Assembly: GCA_025450195.1 (NCBI GenBank) | Contig: JANWHW010000003.1 | Location: forward strand, 1-55,553 | Length of the DNA stretch: 55,553 nt | From: Solirubrobacterales bacterium | GTDB taxonomy: Bacteria; Actinomycetota; Thermoleophilia; Solirubrobacterales; 70-9 | Direction of reading: 5' to 3' | In this document: positions 24,352 to 32,152 of the stretch, piece after piece | Position numbering within the stretch: position 1 is the first letter of the stretch | How the letters are laid out: every line of letters begins with the position of its first letter | Translations under genes and position numbers: made by a program | The notes under the pieces: model-generated | What the model was told of the DNA's origin: nothing | The model's input: the letters and a program-made list of their open reading frames with translations, nothing else | Databases searched by the model: none

Positions 24352-25314
24352 ATGCCTGACGCTGCCAAGGCCGCGCCGCTTGCCGAGCGACTGATCGCCG
24401 GTGACAAGCGTGCGCTGGCACGGGCGATCACTCTGATCGAGTCAGACGATCCAGCCGGCTGGGACCTGGTTCGCGAGGTCTATCCGCGAACGGGCAGTGC
24501 TCGGATCGTCGGTTTCACCGGCCCGCCGGGCGTCGGCAAGAGCACCCTGATCGGAGCGTTGACCGCCGAGCTGCGCAAGGCCGATCGCGACGTCGCGGTG
24601 CTCTCGATCGACCCTTCCAGCCCGTTCACCCACGGTGCCCTCCTGGGCGACCGGATACGTCTCTCCGACCACTTCCTCGACTCGGGCGTGTTCATCCGCT
24701 CGATGGCCTCGCGCGGCGCGCTCGGGGGCCTCTCGGAGGCGGCGCTGCAGGTGGCGCTGGTGATGGACGCGGCTGGCAAGGACGATGTGCTGATCGAGAC
24801 GGTGGGGGTGGGGCAGGCGGAGATCGACATCGTCGATCACGCCGACACGATCGTGCTGGCGCTGATGCCGGGGTCGGGCGACTCGATCCAAGCGCTGAAG
24901 GCGGGTGTGATGGAGATCCCTGACGTGATCGTCGTCAACAAGGCCGACCACCCGATGACCGACACGATGGTCCGCGAGGTGCGCGGCGTGCTGGCGCTTT
25001 CGCACGATCCAGAGGGATGGAAGGTGCCAATCCTGCGCACCGAGGCGGCGCGCGGTGAGGGCGTTGAGGAGCTGGCGGAGAAGATCGACGAGCACCGGGC
25101 CTTCATCGAGGCAGCGGGCACGCTCGAGGAGCGTCGGGCGCGTAACCTCCGCAACGAGGTGCTTGGGATTGCCGCTTCGAGGATGCGACGCCGTTTGGAG
25201 GCGACTGTGGCCGCCGATCCCGAGACTGCCAATTTGCTGGAGCGGGTCGTGAAGCGCGAGCTGGATCCGGCCAGCGCCGCGACGGAGCTGATGGAAGGCA
25301 AGGCTCATGAGTGA
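24352..25314 (+). CDS. meaB: MeaB/ArgK-type GTPase, chaperone of a B12-dependent mutase
   Basis: A 320-aa SIMIBI GTPase that guards the loading and repair of adenosylcobalamin in acyl-CoA mutases. Walker A is 'GFTGPPGVGKSTLIGAL'; 'LSIDPSSPFTHGALLGDRIR' is the family hallmark, followed by 'IETVGVGQAEIDIV' and the base-recognition motif 'VVNKADHP'. The C-terminal helical dimerisation arm is present. Its likely client is the mutase encoded 10-13 kb downstream (34335-35957 and 37418-37837). The gene overlaps the following PRC-barrel gene by 8 bp. Confidence 0.93.
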   Translation: MPDAAKAAPLAERLIAGDKRALARAITLIESDDPAGWDLVREVYPRTGSARIVGFTGPPGVGKSTLIGALTAELRKADRDVAVLSIDPSSPFTHGALLGDRIRLSDHFLDSGVFIRSMASRGALGGLSEAALQVALVMDAAGKDDVLIETVGVGQAEIDIVDHADTIVLALMPGSGDSIQALKAGVMEIPDVIVVNKADHPMTDTMVREVRGVLALSHDPEGWKVPILRTEAARGEGVEELAEKIDEHRAFIEAAGTLEERRARNLRNEVLGIAASRMRRRLEATVAADPETANLLERVVKRELDPASAATELMEGKAHE

Positions 25315-25717
25315 GTCACCGGTGCCGGGGGCTGCGCTGCCCACGCTGACCGAGACGATTCGCTGGACCGGCTTCGATGTGGACGAGGTCGATGGCGCTT
25401 GGGTCGGGCGCGTGCACGGCGTCTTCACCGATGCCTCCAGCGGAGAGCCTGCCTGGCTGATCGTTGCGCTTGGCCGTCGCGGCGCGAAGAAGGCCGCCGT
25501 TCCGATAGGCGATTGCGCGGCCGCCAGCCGGCGCGTCTGGACTGTGCACGGGCGCGAAGCGTTTAGCGCGGTGCCCGCCGTCGATCCGCTGCGGCCGCTG
25601 CTGCGAGAGCACGAGCTGGCGATCTGCCGCTATTACGGGATCGGCGAGAAGGTTGGCCGGGCGGCGGAGGTCGTCGATCGCCCTGTCGACTCCGTTACCT
25701 CGCAGCCCGCGTCCTGA
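25307..25717 (+). CDS. PRC-barrel domain protein
   Basis: A 136-aa protein with one PRC-barrel-like domain at about residues 18-80: 'GFDVDEVDGAWVGRVHGV', 'PAWLIVALGRRG' and 'KAAVPIGDCAAASRRVWTV' follow the beta-strand pattern. A short Cys/Tyr segment (AICRYYGIGEK) and a loose C-terminal tail follow. PRC barrels mediate protein or RNA contacts in otherwise unrelated proteins, so function is open. Translational coupling to meaB (ATGAGTGA overlap) is notable but the link may be only transcriptional. Confidence 0.7.
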   Translation: MSESPVPGAALPTLTETIRWTGFDVDEVDGAWVGRVHGVFTDASSGEPAWLIVALGRRGAKKAAVPIGDCAAASRRVWTVHGREAFSAVPAVDPLRPLLREHELAICRYYGIGEKVGRAAEVVDRPVDSVTSQPAS

Positions 25718-25788
25718 GCAGGATCCGGTCCAGGTTCTTCTCTAAGCGGCGCCTGGCAGGGGTGTGCGCATGGCTTTGCCGGCTGCCC

Positions 25789-26934
25789 CTAGCAGCCGAG
25801 CTGGCGGGCGATGACCATCTGTTGCACCTCGTCGGTGCCCTCACCGATCGTGAGGATCTTGGCATCGCGGTAAAACCGGCAGACCGGGTACTCCTCGATA
25901 TAGCCGTAGCCGCCGTGGATCTGGACCGCCTCCTCGGTCGCCCGCACCGCGAGGCGCCCGGTGATCAGCTTCGCCTGCGCCGCGGTCAGCGTGAACGACT
26001 GGCCCGCGTCCTTCTCCAGCGCCGCTCGCCAGGTGAGCAACCGCGCCGCCTCGATCTGTGCCGAGAGGTCGGCGATCTTCGCCTGAATCGACTGGAATTT
26101 TGAGATCGACTGGCCGAACGCCTGACGCTCCTTGGCGTAGGCGATTGCCTCGTCGAGAGCACCTTGGGCGAGGCCGACTCCCATCGCTGCGACCCCGATC
26201 CGACCGCCATCGAGGATGTGGAGGAAGTTCTTGAAGCCGTCTCCGCGACGGCCGAGCAGGTTGGACTCTGGGACCCGACAGTCCTCGAAGGAGAGCGGCC
26301 GGGTGTCTGAGGCATTCCACCCCATCTTGCGGTAGGCCTCGCCGGCCTCATACCCGGGAGCGCCGGTCGGAACGATCAGGTTGGAGATCTCCTTGCGACC
26401 GTCTTTGTCGCCGGTGACGGCTGTGATCGAGACGCACCCCGATATGCCGGTGCCCGAGTTGGTGATGAACTGCTTGGCGCCGTTGATGACCCACTCGTCG
26501 CCGTCGAGCTTTGCCGTCGTGCGCACGTTGCCTGCGTCGGAGCCGGCCTCGGGCTCGGTCAGGCCGAAGGCGGCGAGCCGCTCGCCGCTGCAGAGCCGCG
26601 GCAACCACTCCGCTTTCTGCTCGTCGCTGCCCCAGAGGTAAATAGGCATCGTGCCCAGGGAGGTGTGAGCGGCCATCGTGATGCAGACCGAGGAGTCGAT
26701 CCGGGCCAGCTCTTCGACCGCCAGCACGTAGGAGAGCGTGTCGGCGCCGCCACCTCCGTACTCCTGGGGAAAGGGGATCCCCATCAAGCCCAGCGCGCCC
26801 ATCTTGGCGACGATCTCGTAGGGGAACCGCTTCTCGCGATCCAGCTCCTCAGCGACCGGCGCCACCTCCGCCCGCGCAAAATCGCGGACGGTATCCCGCA
26901 GCAGCTTCTGCTCGTCGCTCAGCTCAAAATCCAC
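25789..26934 (-). CDS. Acyl-CoA dehydrogenase
   Basis: A cytoplasmic FAD flavoenzyme of 381 aa that makes the alpha-beta double bond in acyl-CoA esters and passes electrons to ETF. Typical features: 'AAFGLTEPEAGSDAGNVRTTA' region for FAD/substrate, 'FITNSGTGISG', 'GRIGVAAMGVGLAQGALDEA', 'QIHGGYGYIEEYPVCRFYRD' and the catalytic base Glu365 in 'IGEGTDEVQ'. The position of this Glu is that of short- and medium-chain and branched-chain enzymes rather than isovaleryl-CoA dehydrogenase. With EtfAB, ETF-QO and thiolase in the same window it fits fatty or branched-chain acid breakdown. Exact chain length is unknown. Confidence 0.95.
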   Translation of the reverse strand: MDFELSDEQKLLRDTVRDFARAEVAPVAEELDREKRFPYEIVAKMGALGLMGIPFPQEYGGGGADTLSYVLAVEELARIDSSVCITMAAHTSLGTMPIYLWGSDEQKAEWLPRLCSGERLAAFGLTEPEAGSDAGNVRTTAKLDGDEWVINGAKQFITNSGTGISGCVSITAVTGDKDGRKEISNLIVPTGAPGYEAGEAYRKMGWNASDTRPLSFEDCRVPESNLLGRRGDGFKNFLHILDGGRIGVAAMGVGLAQGALDEAIAYAKERQAFGQSISKFQSIQAKIADLSAQIEAARLLTWRAALEKDAGQSFTLTAAQAKLITGRLAVRATEEAVQIHGGYGYIEEYPVCRFYRDAKILTIGEGTDEVQQMVIARQLGC

Positions 26935-26958
26935 GGGCAGGAGCCTATGCGCTGTCGG

Positions 26959-27044
26959 GCGGGTGGCGTGGTAGGGGGCATCGCCCCCGAGGAAGCTTTA
27001 GCTACCGCAGGGGGCGGTGGGTTCCCTGCCGCGACAGGACCCGC
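26959..27044 (-). repeat. Hairpin repeat family A, intergenic copy (inverted)
   Basis: An 86-bp copy in reverse orientation, filling the space between the aldehyde dehydrogenase stop and the acyl-CoA dehydrogenase start. Ends are GCGGGT and ACCCGC. The inner stem keeps pairing although its bases differ from the ftsZ copy: one position is G-C here and T-A there. The loop reads GGTAGCTAAAGCTTCCT in the same orientation as the ftsZ copy. Confidence 0.75.
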
Positions 27045-27048
27045 CCGC

Positions 27049-28485
27049 CTACAGCTGCAGGCTCTTGACCTGGAGGAGCTCCTCGATCGCGTAGCGACCG
27101 TTCTCGCGCCCGTGCCCTGATTGCTTGTAGCCCCCGAATGGAGCCAGTGGGTTCCAGGCGCCGCCGTTGATCTCGATCTGGCCTGTGCGCATGCGCTTGG
27201 CGACCGAGACCGCACGGTCCTGATCGCTCGACCAGACGCCGCCGGCGAGGCCATAGACGGTGTCGTTGGCGATCCGCACCGCGTCGTCCTCGTCCTCATA
27301 GGGCTGAATCGCGAGAACCGGCCCAAAAATCTCCTCCTGGGCGATCGTCATCTCCGGCGTCACGTCGGAGAAGACCGTGGGACGGACGAAGTAGCCACGC
27401 TCGAGGCCCTCGGGCGGAGCGGCGCCACCGGTAACGAGCTTCGCTCCTTCGGCCTCTCCCTTCTCGATATAGCCGCGAACGCGCTCGCGCTGCACCTCGG
27501 AGACGAGCGGGCCGAGCCGGGTCGATTCCTCGAACGGGTCGCCCGGGGTGAAGCTTTCCGCGGCCGCCTTGGCGAGTTCCTCCGCTTCGGCCAGCTTCTC
27601 GCGTGGGACCAGCATCCGGGTCAGAGCACTGCAGGTCTGGCCGGAGTTGAGGTAGCACTTGCCGACCCCGTCGGGGATCGCTTTGCTGAAGTCAGCGTCG
27701 TCGAGGATCACGTTTGGCGACTTGCCGCCGAGCTCCATCGCGACCGGCTTCACAGTTGCCGAGGCCAGCTCGGAAACGCGGCGCCCCGCTCGGGTCGAGC
27801 CGGTGAAGGAGACCATGTCGACGCCGGGGTGGCCGGCGATTGCCTCGCCGACGACCGGGCCGGTGCCGGTGACCATGTTGAAGACGCCCGCCGGCAGGCC
27901 GGCGGCCTCGATCACCTCGGCGAGGATGAAGGCATTCAGCGGGACGACCTCGCTTGGCTTGAGGACCACCGTGCAGCCGGCGGCGAGGGCGGGGGCGACC
28001 TTGGCGGCGATCTGGTTGAGGGGGTAGTTCCAGGGGGTGATCGCGCCGAGCACCCCGGCTGGCTCACGCAGCACCCGCGAGTTGCCGATCTCCTCCTCCC
28101 AGGCGACTTCCTCCATCAGGTTGGGCATCGCCGCGAACTGGCCGGTTGGCAGGCCGGCCTGGATGATCTGGCTCAGCGTCAGCGGCATCCCCAGCTCTTG
28201 GGAGATCGTCGCGGCGATCTCCTCGGAGCGCTCGCCGAGCCCGGCGGCGATCGCGTTCAGGTAGCCGGCACGCTCCTCGCGGGAAGTTTGCGACCAGGAG
28301 TCGAACGCCTCGCGCGCGGCGCGCACCGCTCGGTCGGCATCCTCGGACGTGCAGGCCGGGATCGACCCCATGACCTCCTCAGAGGTCGAGTTGATCACCT
28401 CGATCGTCTCCGAGCCCCCTGGCTCGACCCACTCGCCGCCGATGAAGATCTTGTCCTTCACCTGAAGCTCCGCTGTGGTCGCCAT
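27049..28485 (-). CDS. NAD(P)-dependent aldehyde dehydrogenase
   Basis: A 478-aa member of the aldehyde dehydrogenase superfamily, oxidising an aldehyde to an acid. Asn153 in '[20 protein letters not shown]' region, Glu251 in '[11 protein letters not shown]' and the nucleophile Cys285 in '[11 protein letters not shown]' are all present, as is the NAD-binding '[12 protein letters not shown]' loop. '[12 protein letters not shown]' and '[19 protein letters not shown]' complete the fold. A strong ribosome site (AGGAGGA) precedes the ATG. The upstream 16-bp palindrome at 28513 may regulate it, as may the HxlR gene behind it. The substrate is not predictable from sequence. Confidence 0.95.
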   Translation of the reverse strand: MATTAELQVKDKIFIGGEWVEPGGSETIEVINSTSEEVMGSIPACTSEDADRAVRAAREAFDSWSQTSREERAGYLNAIAAGLGERSEEIAATISQELGMPLTLSQIIQAGLPTGQFAAMPNLMEEVAWEEEIGNSRVLREPAGVLGAITPWNYPLNQIAAKVAPALAAGCTVVLKPSEVVPLNAFILAEVIEAAGLPAGVFNMVTGTGPVVGEAIAGHPGVDMVSFTGSTRAGRRVSELASATVKPVAMELGGKSPNVILDDADFSKAIPDGVGKCYLNSGQTCSALTRMLVPREKLAEAEELAKAAAESFTPGDPFEESTRLGPLVSEVQRERVRGYIEKGEAEGAKLVTGGAAPPEGLERGYFVRPTVFSDVTPEMTIAQEEIFGPVLAIQPYEDEDDAVRIANDTVYGLAGGVWSSDQDRAVSVAKRMRTGQIEINGGAWNPLAPFGGYKQSGHGRENGRYAIEELLQVKSLQL

Positions 28486-28512
28486 TCCGTCCTCCTCGTC
28501 GCTGGTCCGTCT

Positions 28513-28528
28513 TTGGCCGTACAGCCAA
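28513..28528. promoter_or_regulatory. 16-bp palindrome before the aldehyde dehydrogenase gene
   Basis: TTGGCCGTACAGCCAA is a palindrome with a single mismatched pair around a central GTAC. It lies 28 bp upstream of the aldehyde dehydrogenase start, in the 45-bp gap behind the HxlR gene. The form suits a dimeric regulator such as a TetR-type protein; none is assigned. Confidence 0.4.
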
Positions 28529-28530
28529 CG

Positions 28531-29019
28531 CTAGCGCGCCGCGACCGCCTCGGTCTCCCGGGGTGCGGTTTCCAACCCCGGCCCGGGGAGCGCCTGTGCG
28601 TCGCGAGCGTGCAGGACCTGGCCGCAGCTCTCGCAGGTACCGCGATCGCTGACCCGGCCACCGCACTCCTTGTGGACGATCAGCATCGGCGGGCCGTTGG
28701 GGACGGGGGAGTGGCGGTCTCCCCAGTGAAGCAGGGCGACCAGGGCTGGCCAGAGATCGAGGCCCTTCTCAGTCAGGAAATACTCGTATCGCTCAGGATT
28801 GGCTTGGTAGGCGCGCCGCTCGAGGATGTCCTCGTCAACCAGCCTTTGCAGTCGTGCGGAGAGGACGTTGCGCGCAATCCCCAGCCCCGCCTGCAGTTCG
28901 TCGAAGCGACGCCTGCGGTTCATTACGTCGCGGACGATCAGCAGCGACCAGCGCTCACCGACGACCTCCAGCGCTTTGGCGATCGAGCAGACCTGACCTG
29001 GATAGTCGTGACGGAGCAC
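28531..29019 (-). CDS. HxlR-family regulator with C-terminal zinc-ribbon-like tail
   Basis: A winged-helix regulator of about 162 aa. 'VCSIAKALEVVGERWSLLIV' and 'FDELQAGLGIARNVLSARLQ' are the HxlR signature, followed by 'YEYFLTEKGLDLWPALVALL'. The family-length domain ends near residue 105; an added tail carries Cys pairs 'HKECGG' and 'TCESCG', a likely zinc ribbon. The GTG at 29019 places the conserved Cys at residue 11; the frame can be extended to a TTG at 29055 but that codon lies inside a palindromic site and lacks a ribosome site. Two GTTGC-N5-GCAAC sites between it and the divergent small gene suggest it controls that thioesterase unit and itself. Confidence 0.88.
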   Translation of the reverse strand: MLRHDYPGQVCSIAKALEVVGERWSLLIVRDVMNRRRRFDELQAGLGIARNVLSARLQRLVDEDILERRAYQANPERYEYFLTEKGLDLWPALVALLHWGDRHSPVPNGPPMLIVHKECGGRVSDRGTCESCGQVLHARDAQALPGPGLETAPRETEAVAAR

Positions 29020-29041
29020 AAACGTGATCTTTGCACATTGA

Positions 29042-29056
29042 GTTGCGTCAAGCAAC
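29042..29056. promoter_or_regulatory. Operator-like site 1, GTTGC-N5-GCAAC
   Basis: GTTGC GTCAA GCAAC (with one more pair, A/T, on each side). It is the first of two identical-arm palindromes in the divergent region between the HxlR gene and the small-protein/thioesterase unit. Confidence 0.6.
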
Positions 29057-29085
29057 TAACTCGGATAGGGTGACGAAAACAAACA

Positions 29086-29100
29086 GTTGCATGACGCAAC
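29086..29100. promoter_or_regulatory. Operator-like site 2, GTTGC-N5-GCAAC
   Basis: GTTGC ATGAC GCAAC. The arms equal those of site 1, and the centres are 44 bp apart, close to four helical turns, which favours two regulator dimers on one face of the DNA. Confidence 0.6.
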
Positions 29101-29132
29101 CCGGCTCTGATGAGCCGATTGGAGGCGAAGCA

Positions 29133-29288
29133 ATGAGGCTGATTCCGAGACATAGGCATCACCACCGGACCAAGCTCTCTCGGTTCTCGATAAGCCAAGA
29201 GGAGATCCTCGCCGACCTGCTCTACCCCGCCAGCCGACGCCCGGGGAGCAAGGGCCTCGTAGCCCGGGTTCGAGAGGTCGATCGGTGA
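29133..29288 (+). CDS. Small basic protein (51 aa) coupled to the thioesterase gene
   Basis: A predicted 51-residue protein with a His/Arg-rich N-terminus (MRLIPRHRHHHRTK) and a short amphipathic segment (ISQEEILADLLYPAS). The ATG at 29133 follows a good ribosome site (GGAGGCG) and the stop overlaps the GTG start of the thioesterase gene (GTGA). No family is recognised. A start at 29091 would overlap operator site 2 and is less likely. The gene may be a real small protein or a translated leader that couples expression of the thioesterase. Confidence 0.5.
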   Translation: MRLIPRHRHHHRTKLSRFSISQEEILADLLYPASRRPGSKGLVARVREVDR

Positions 29289-29836
29289 GCCACGACGAAG
29301 CCAAGGCAGTCGATGCGGCGCTGGCGTTCGCCGAGTCCAGTCCCGAGACGAGCCGCAGTCGCACCCTCGTCTGGCAGGACCCAGTACCGACCGCCGCCGC
29401 CGGAGCGACGATGACCGGCATGGAGTACATGGAAGCGATCGTGGCGGGCGAGCTACCCCCGCCGCCGATCGCGGTCACGATGAGGATGGGCCCGATCGAG
29501 TTGGGCGAGGGCCGCGTGGTCTTCGCGGGCGATCCCGGGGAGGAGCACTACAACCCGATCGGGGTCGTGCACGGTGGCTATGCGGCGATCCTGCTCGATT
29601 CGGCCTTGGGTTGTTCGGTCCACACCACGCTTCCGGCTGGCGTCGGCTACACGTCGCTTGGCCTGGAGGCAAAGTACGTGCGGCCGATCACGCGGGACAC
29701 CGGGCGGGTGATCTGTGAGGCGAACGTCCTCCACCGTGGCCGCCGCCAGGCAACCTCGGAGGCGAAGCTCACCGCTGATGACAGCGGCAAGCTGCTCGCC
29801 CACGGGGTTGCGACCTGCATGATCCTCGGCGGCTGA
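29285..29836 (+). CDS. PaaI-family hotdog thioesterase
   Basis: A 183-aa acyl-CoA thioesterase of the hotdog fold. The core motif 'NPIGVVHGGYAAILLDSALG' contains the HGG loop and the Asp of the PaaI/YdiI type; 'GYTSLGLEAKYVRPI' and 'EANVLHRGRRQATSEAKLT' are the following strands. An N-terminal extension of about 60 residues precedes the domain (with 'MTGMEYMEAIVAGELPPPPI'), common in this subgroup. It would hydrolyse aromatic or branched acyl-CoA in the cytoplasm. The start is GTG at 29285, overlapping the small gene. Regulation by the divergent HxlR protein is likely. Confidence 0.9.
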   Translation: MSHDEAKAVDAALAFAESSPETSRSRTLVWQDPVPTAAAGATMTGMEYMEAIVAGELPPPPIAVTMRMGPIELGEGRVVFAGDPGEEHYNPIGVVHGGYAAILLDSALGCSVHTTLPAGVGYTSLGLEAKYVRPITRDTGRVICEANVLHRGRRQATSEAKLTADDSGKLLAHGVATCMILGG

Positions 29837-29850
29837 GCTAGGAGTAGATC

Positions 29851-30483
29851 CTAAGCACGTTGTTCATCCGGGCCGCCTGGGCTGGCGCTGGCTCGCATCG
29901 AAAGCAGGACGCTCGTGATCAGCGTCCAGACTCCCAGTGCGAGGAAGCCGAAGAAGCCAATCGGGGAGATCGCGACAACCCCGATGACGATGGCCGCCCA
30001 GCTCAACCACGTCGGCAGGGCATCCGTTTTTAGGAGTCCGACTCCGGTGCCGAGTAGGAAGGCCCCGCCCCCGACCGCAACGGGGAAGAACATGTCCACA
30101 CAGAGAGCGTTGAGGGTTTGGACGCCGGTCGGTGCGATGTCGTCGACCACGTCGGCCGCAGTGAACGTCAGCCCCGCGAAGATCGCCAAGCCAACCGTGA
30201 AGACGATTCCGCCGGCGAGGCTGACCGTTGCCGAGGGCCTGCCCTCACCCTGAGCGCTACGCAGCAGCGTCGCGATCGTGGCGGTGAAGAGGATGAAGAA
30301 GAAGGCTCCAAGCCCCAGCAGCGCTGCCGCGAGCTGCAGGTCGGTGTCGTGATCGCTGTAGTAGGAAACGACCTCTTGCAGCGAAGCGTCCGCTTCGGGT
30401 GTCTCACCACCGACGATGAAGCTGACGATGATCAGCAGCACCGAGATGACGCCGCTCATGGGTAGGAGCTGCTTTGCGCTCAT
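29851..30483 (-). CDS. Six-helix membrane protein, DUF4386-like
   Basis: A 210-aa integral membrane protein with about six hydrophobic helices (for example 'GVISVLLIIVSFIVGG', 'ALLGLGAFFFILFTATIATL', 'WLSWAAIVIGVVAISPIGFF'). After the first helix is the segment 'DASLQEVVSYYSDH', seen in actinobacterial DUF4386-like proteins; the assignment is tentative. No catalytic residues stand out. The gene is single, convergent with the thioesterase gene and in the same direction as pepA. Confidence 0.7.
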   Translation of the reverse strand: MSAKQLLPMSGVISVLLIIVSFIVGGETPEADASLQEVVSYYSDHDTDLQLAAALLGLGAFFFILFTATIATLLRSAQGEGRPSATVSLAGGIVFTVGLAIFAGLTFTAADVVDDIAPTGVQTLNALCVDMFFPVAVGGGAFLLGTGVGLLKTDALPTWLSWAAIVIGVVAISPIGFFGFLALGVWTLITSVLLSMRASASPGGPDEQRA

Positions 30484-30575
30484 GCTCTCTCCTCGCTTGG
30501 TCCGTTTGTGGGACTCCGAGCTGACCCTACCTCGGCTGGGTCACTGAATTCCAGTCGAACGCTGTTGCCGCGTCG

Positions 30576-32012
30576 CTATGCCGTCAGGCGGCGGGCGAGC
30601 TCGACCAGGAGGCGGACGCCGTAGCCGCTGGCATCGTTGCCGGTGTAGGGGCGGCCGACGTCCCAGGCGGTGCCGGCGATGTCGACGTGGGCCCAGGGCA
30701 CCTCGCCGACGAACTCCTCGAGGAAGGAGCCGGCGTAGATCGTCCCGGCCTTGCGCTTCGCCGATGCGTTGGTGAGGTCGGCCACGGTGCCCTTGGTCAG
30801 GGCCTTGTACTCGGGGTGGAGCGGCAGGCGCCAGACCAGCTCGCCGGTTGTCGTGCCGGCCTCCTCGACCTTGCCGGCGAGGTCGTCGTCGTTGGAGATC
30901 ACTGCGGCGTGGGTCGATCCGAGCGCGACCAGCACGGCTCCGGTCCGCGTCGCCAGGTCGACGAGCTGCTCCGCTCCCAGCTCGACCGCGTAGGTGAGCG
31001 CGTCGGCGAGGATCAGCCGCCCCTCGGCGTCGGTGTTGTTGACCTCGACCGTCTTGCCGTTGTACTGGGTGATGATGTCCCCGGGCTTGATCGCCGTGCC
31101 CGAGGGCATGTTCTCGGTCGAGGGGATGACAGCGACCAGATCGATGGGCAGGTGCAGCTCGGCGATCGCGGTGACGGCCTCGAGCACCGCGGCGGCGCCC
31201 GACATGTCCATCTTCATCTCGTGCATGCCGGCGGAGGGCTTGATCGAGATGCCGCCGGTGTCGAAGGTGACACCCTTGCCGACCAGCCCCAGGGTGGGGC
31301 CATTTCCGCCACCCGCGTAGCGCAGGACGATCAGCTGCGGCTCCTCGGTCGACCCCTGGCTGACGGCGAGGAGGCCACCCATTTTCTTGGCGGCGATCTC
31401 CTCGCGACCGAGTACTTCGGTGGTGACACCCTCGTGGTGCGAGGCGACCTCGCGGGCACGGCGGCCCAGGTAGGACGGGGTGGCGACATTGGAGGGAAGG
31501 CTCTGCAGGTCACGGGCGCGGTTCTGGGCTTCGGCGCAGATGCGGGCGGCCTCGGCTGCAGCGGCGACGCCATCCGGTCCCAGCAGGGTGAGGGATTCGA
31601 TGGCGGGTGGAGTGGGGTCATCGGGGTCCGCGCTCAGGAAGCGGTCGAAGCGATAGGCGCCGAGAACCGTGCCGGTCACCAGGCCCTCGGCCGTCGCTGA
31701 GTCGTCATCAGAGGCAGGCAGGAGCCAGGCGAGCGAGGCGGCCTCGAGGCCGCGGGCCTCTTTTGCGACGAGCGCTGCCGCGACCCGAGCGCGCTCTGCG
31801 TCCATCTCCTCGCGCTTGCCGAGGCCGATGACAAGGCAGCGCTTCGGGCTCTCCGGGTAGAGCCTCCCCAGGCGCTTGAAGTTGCTCCTTGCGTCGGCCG
31901 AGCCAGGCGCGCCGGCCAGTTCGGCGGGGAGCTCTTCGCCCTCGAAAAGCCCCAGCGCCAGCAGGTCGGCCTCGACCTCATCGGTCTGGAGCTGTTTCAC
32001 CTCGACCTTCAT
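30576..32012 (-). CDS. pepA: Leucyl aminopeptidase (M17)
   Basis: A cytosolic two-metal aminopeptidase of 478 aa, normally a hexamer. The C-terminal catalytic domain shows 'GLVGKGVTFDTGGISIKP' with metal Lys and Asp, 'MHEMKMDMSGAAAVLEA', and the signature 'NNTDAEGRLILADAL' with metal Asp/Glu and the bicarbonate-binding Arg. The N-terminal domain (1-160) is of the usual macro-like type. Length is normal for the family. It is divergent from the thiolase gene across 140 bp that should hold both promoters. Confidence 0.96.
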   Translation of the reverse strand: MKVEVKQLQTDEVEADLLALGLFEGEELPAELAGAPGSADARSNFKRLGRLYPESPKRCLVIGLGKREEMDAERARVAAALVAKEARGLEAASLAWLLPASDDDSATAEGLVTGTVLGAYRFDRFLSADPDDPTPPAIESLTLLGPDGVAAAAEAARICAEAQNRARDLQSLPSNVATPSYLGRRAREVASHHEGVTTEVLGREEIAAKKMGGLLAVSQGSTEEPQLIVLRYAGGGNGPTLGLVGKGVTFDTGGISIKPSAGMHEMKMDMSGAAAVLEAVTAIAELHLPIDLVAVIPSTENMPSGTAIKPGDIITQYNGKTVEVNNTDAEGRLILADALTYAVELGAEQLVDLATRTGAVLVALGSTHAAVISNDDDLAGKVEEAGTTTGELVWRLPLHPEYKALTKGTVADLTNASAKRKAGTIYAGSFLEEFVGEVPWAHVDIAGTAWDVGRPYTGNDASGYGVRLLVELARRLTA

Positions 32013-32152
32013 TTATGACCTCGTGCCCATCGACGGCGAGTCTATGCGCTTGCGCACGCAGCCCGGCGCACCATCTCGCTATCGTCCCCTCTGGGCCAGG
32101 CGGCCCACGTTCGAGCCGAGACCCGGCATAAAACCAAGACGAAAGGACCGCG

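Noticed and set aside
5756..25740. Octamer CAGGTTCT/AGAACCTG just after four gene ends (about 5758, 9841, 23633, 25732)
   Set aside because: The same octamer also occurs inside coding regions (about 13507, 35845, 46184), so four intergenic hits are not clearly above chance.
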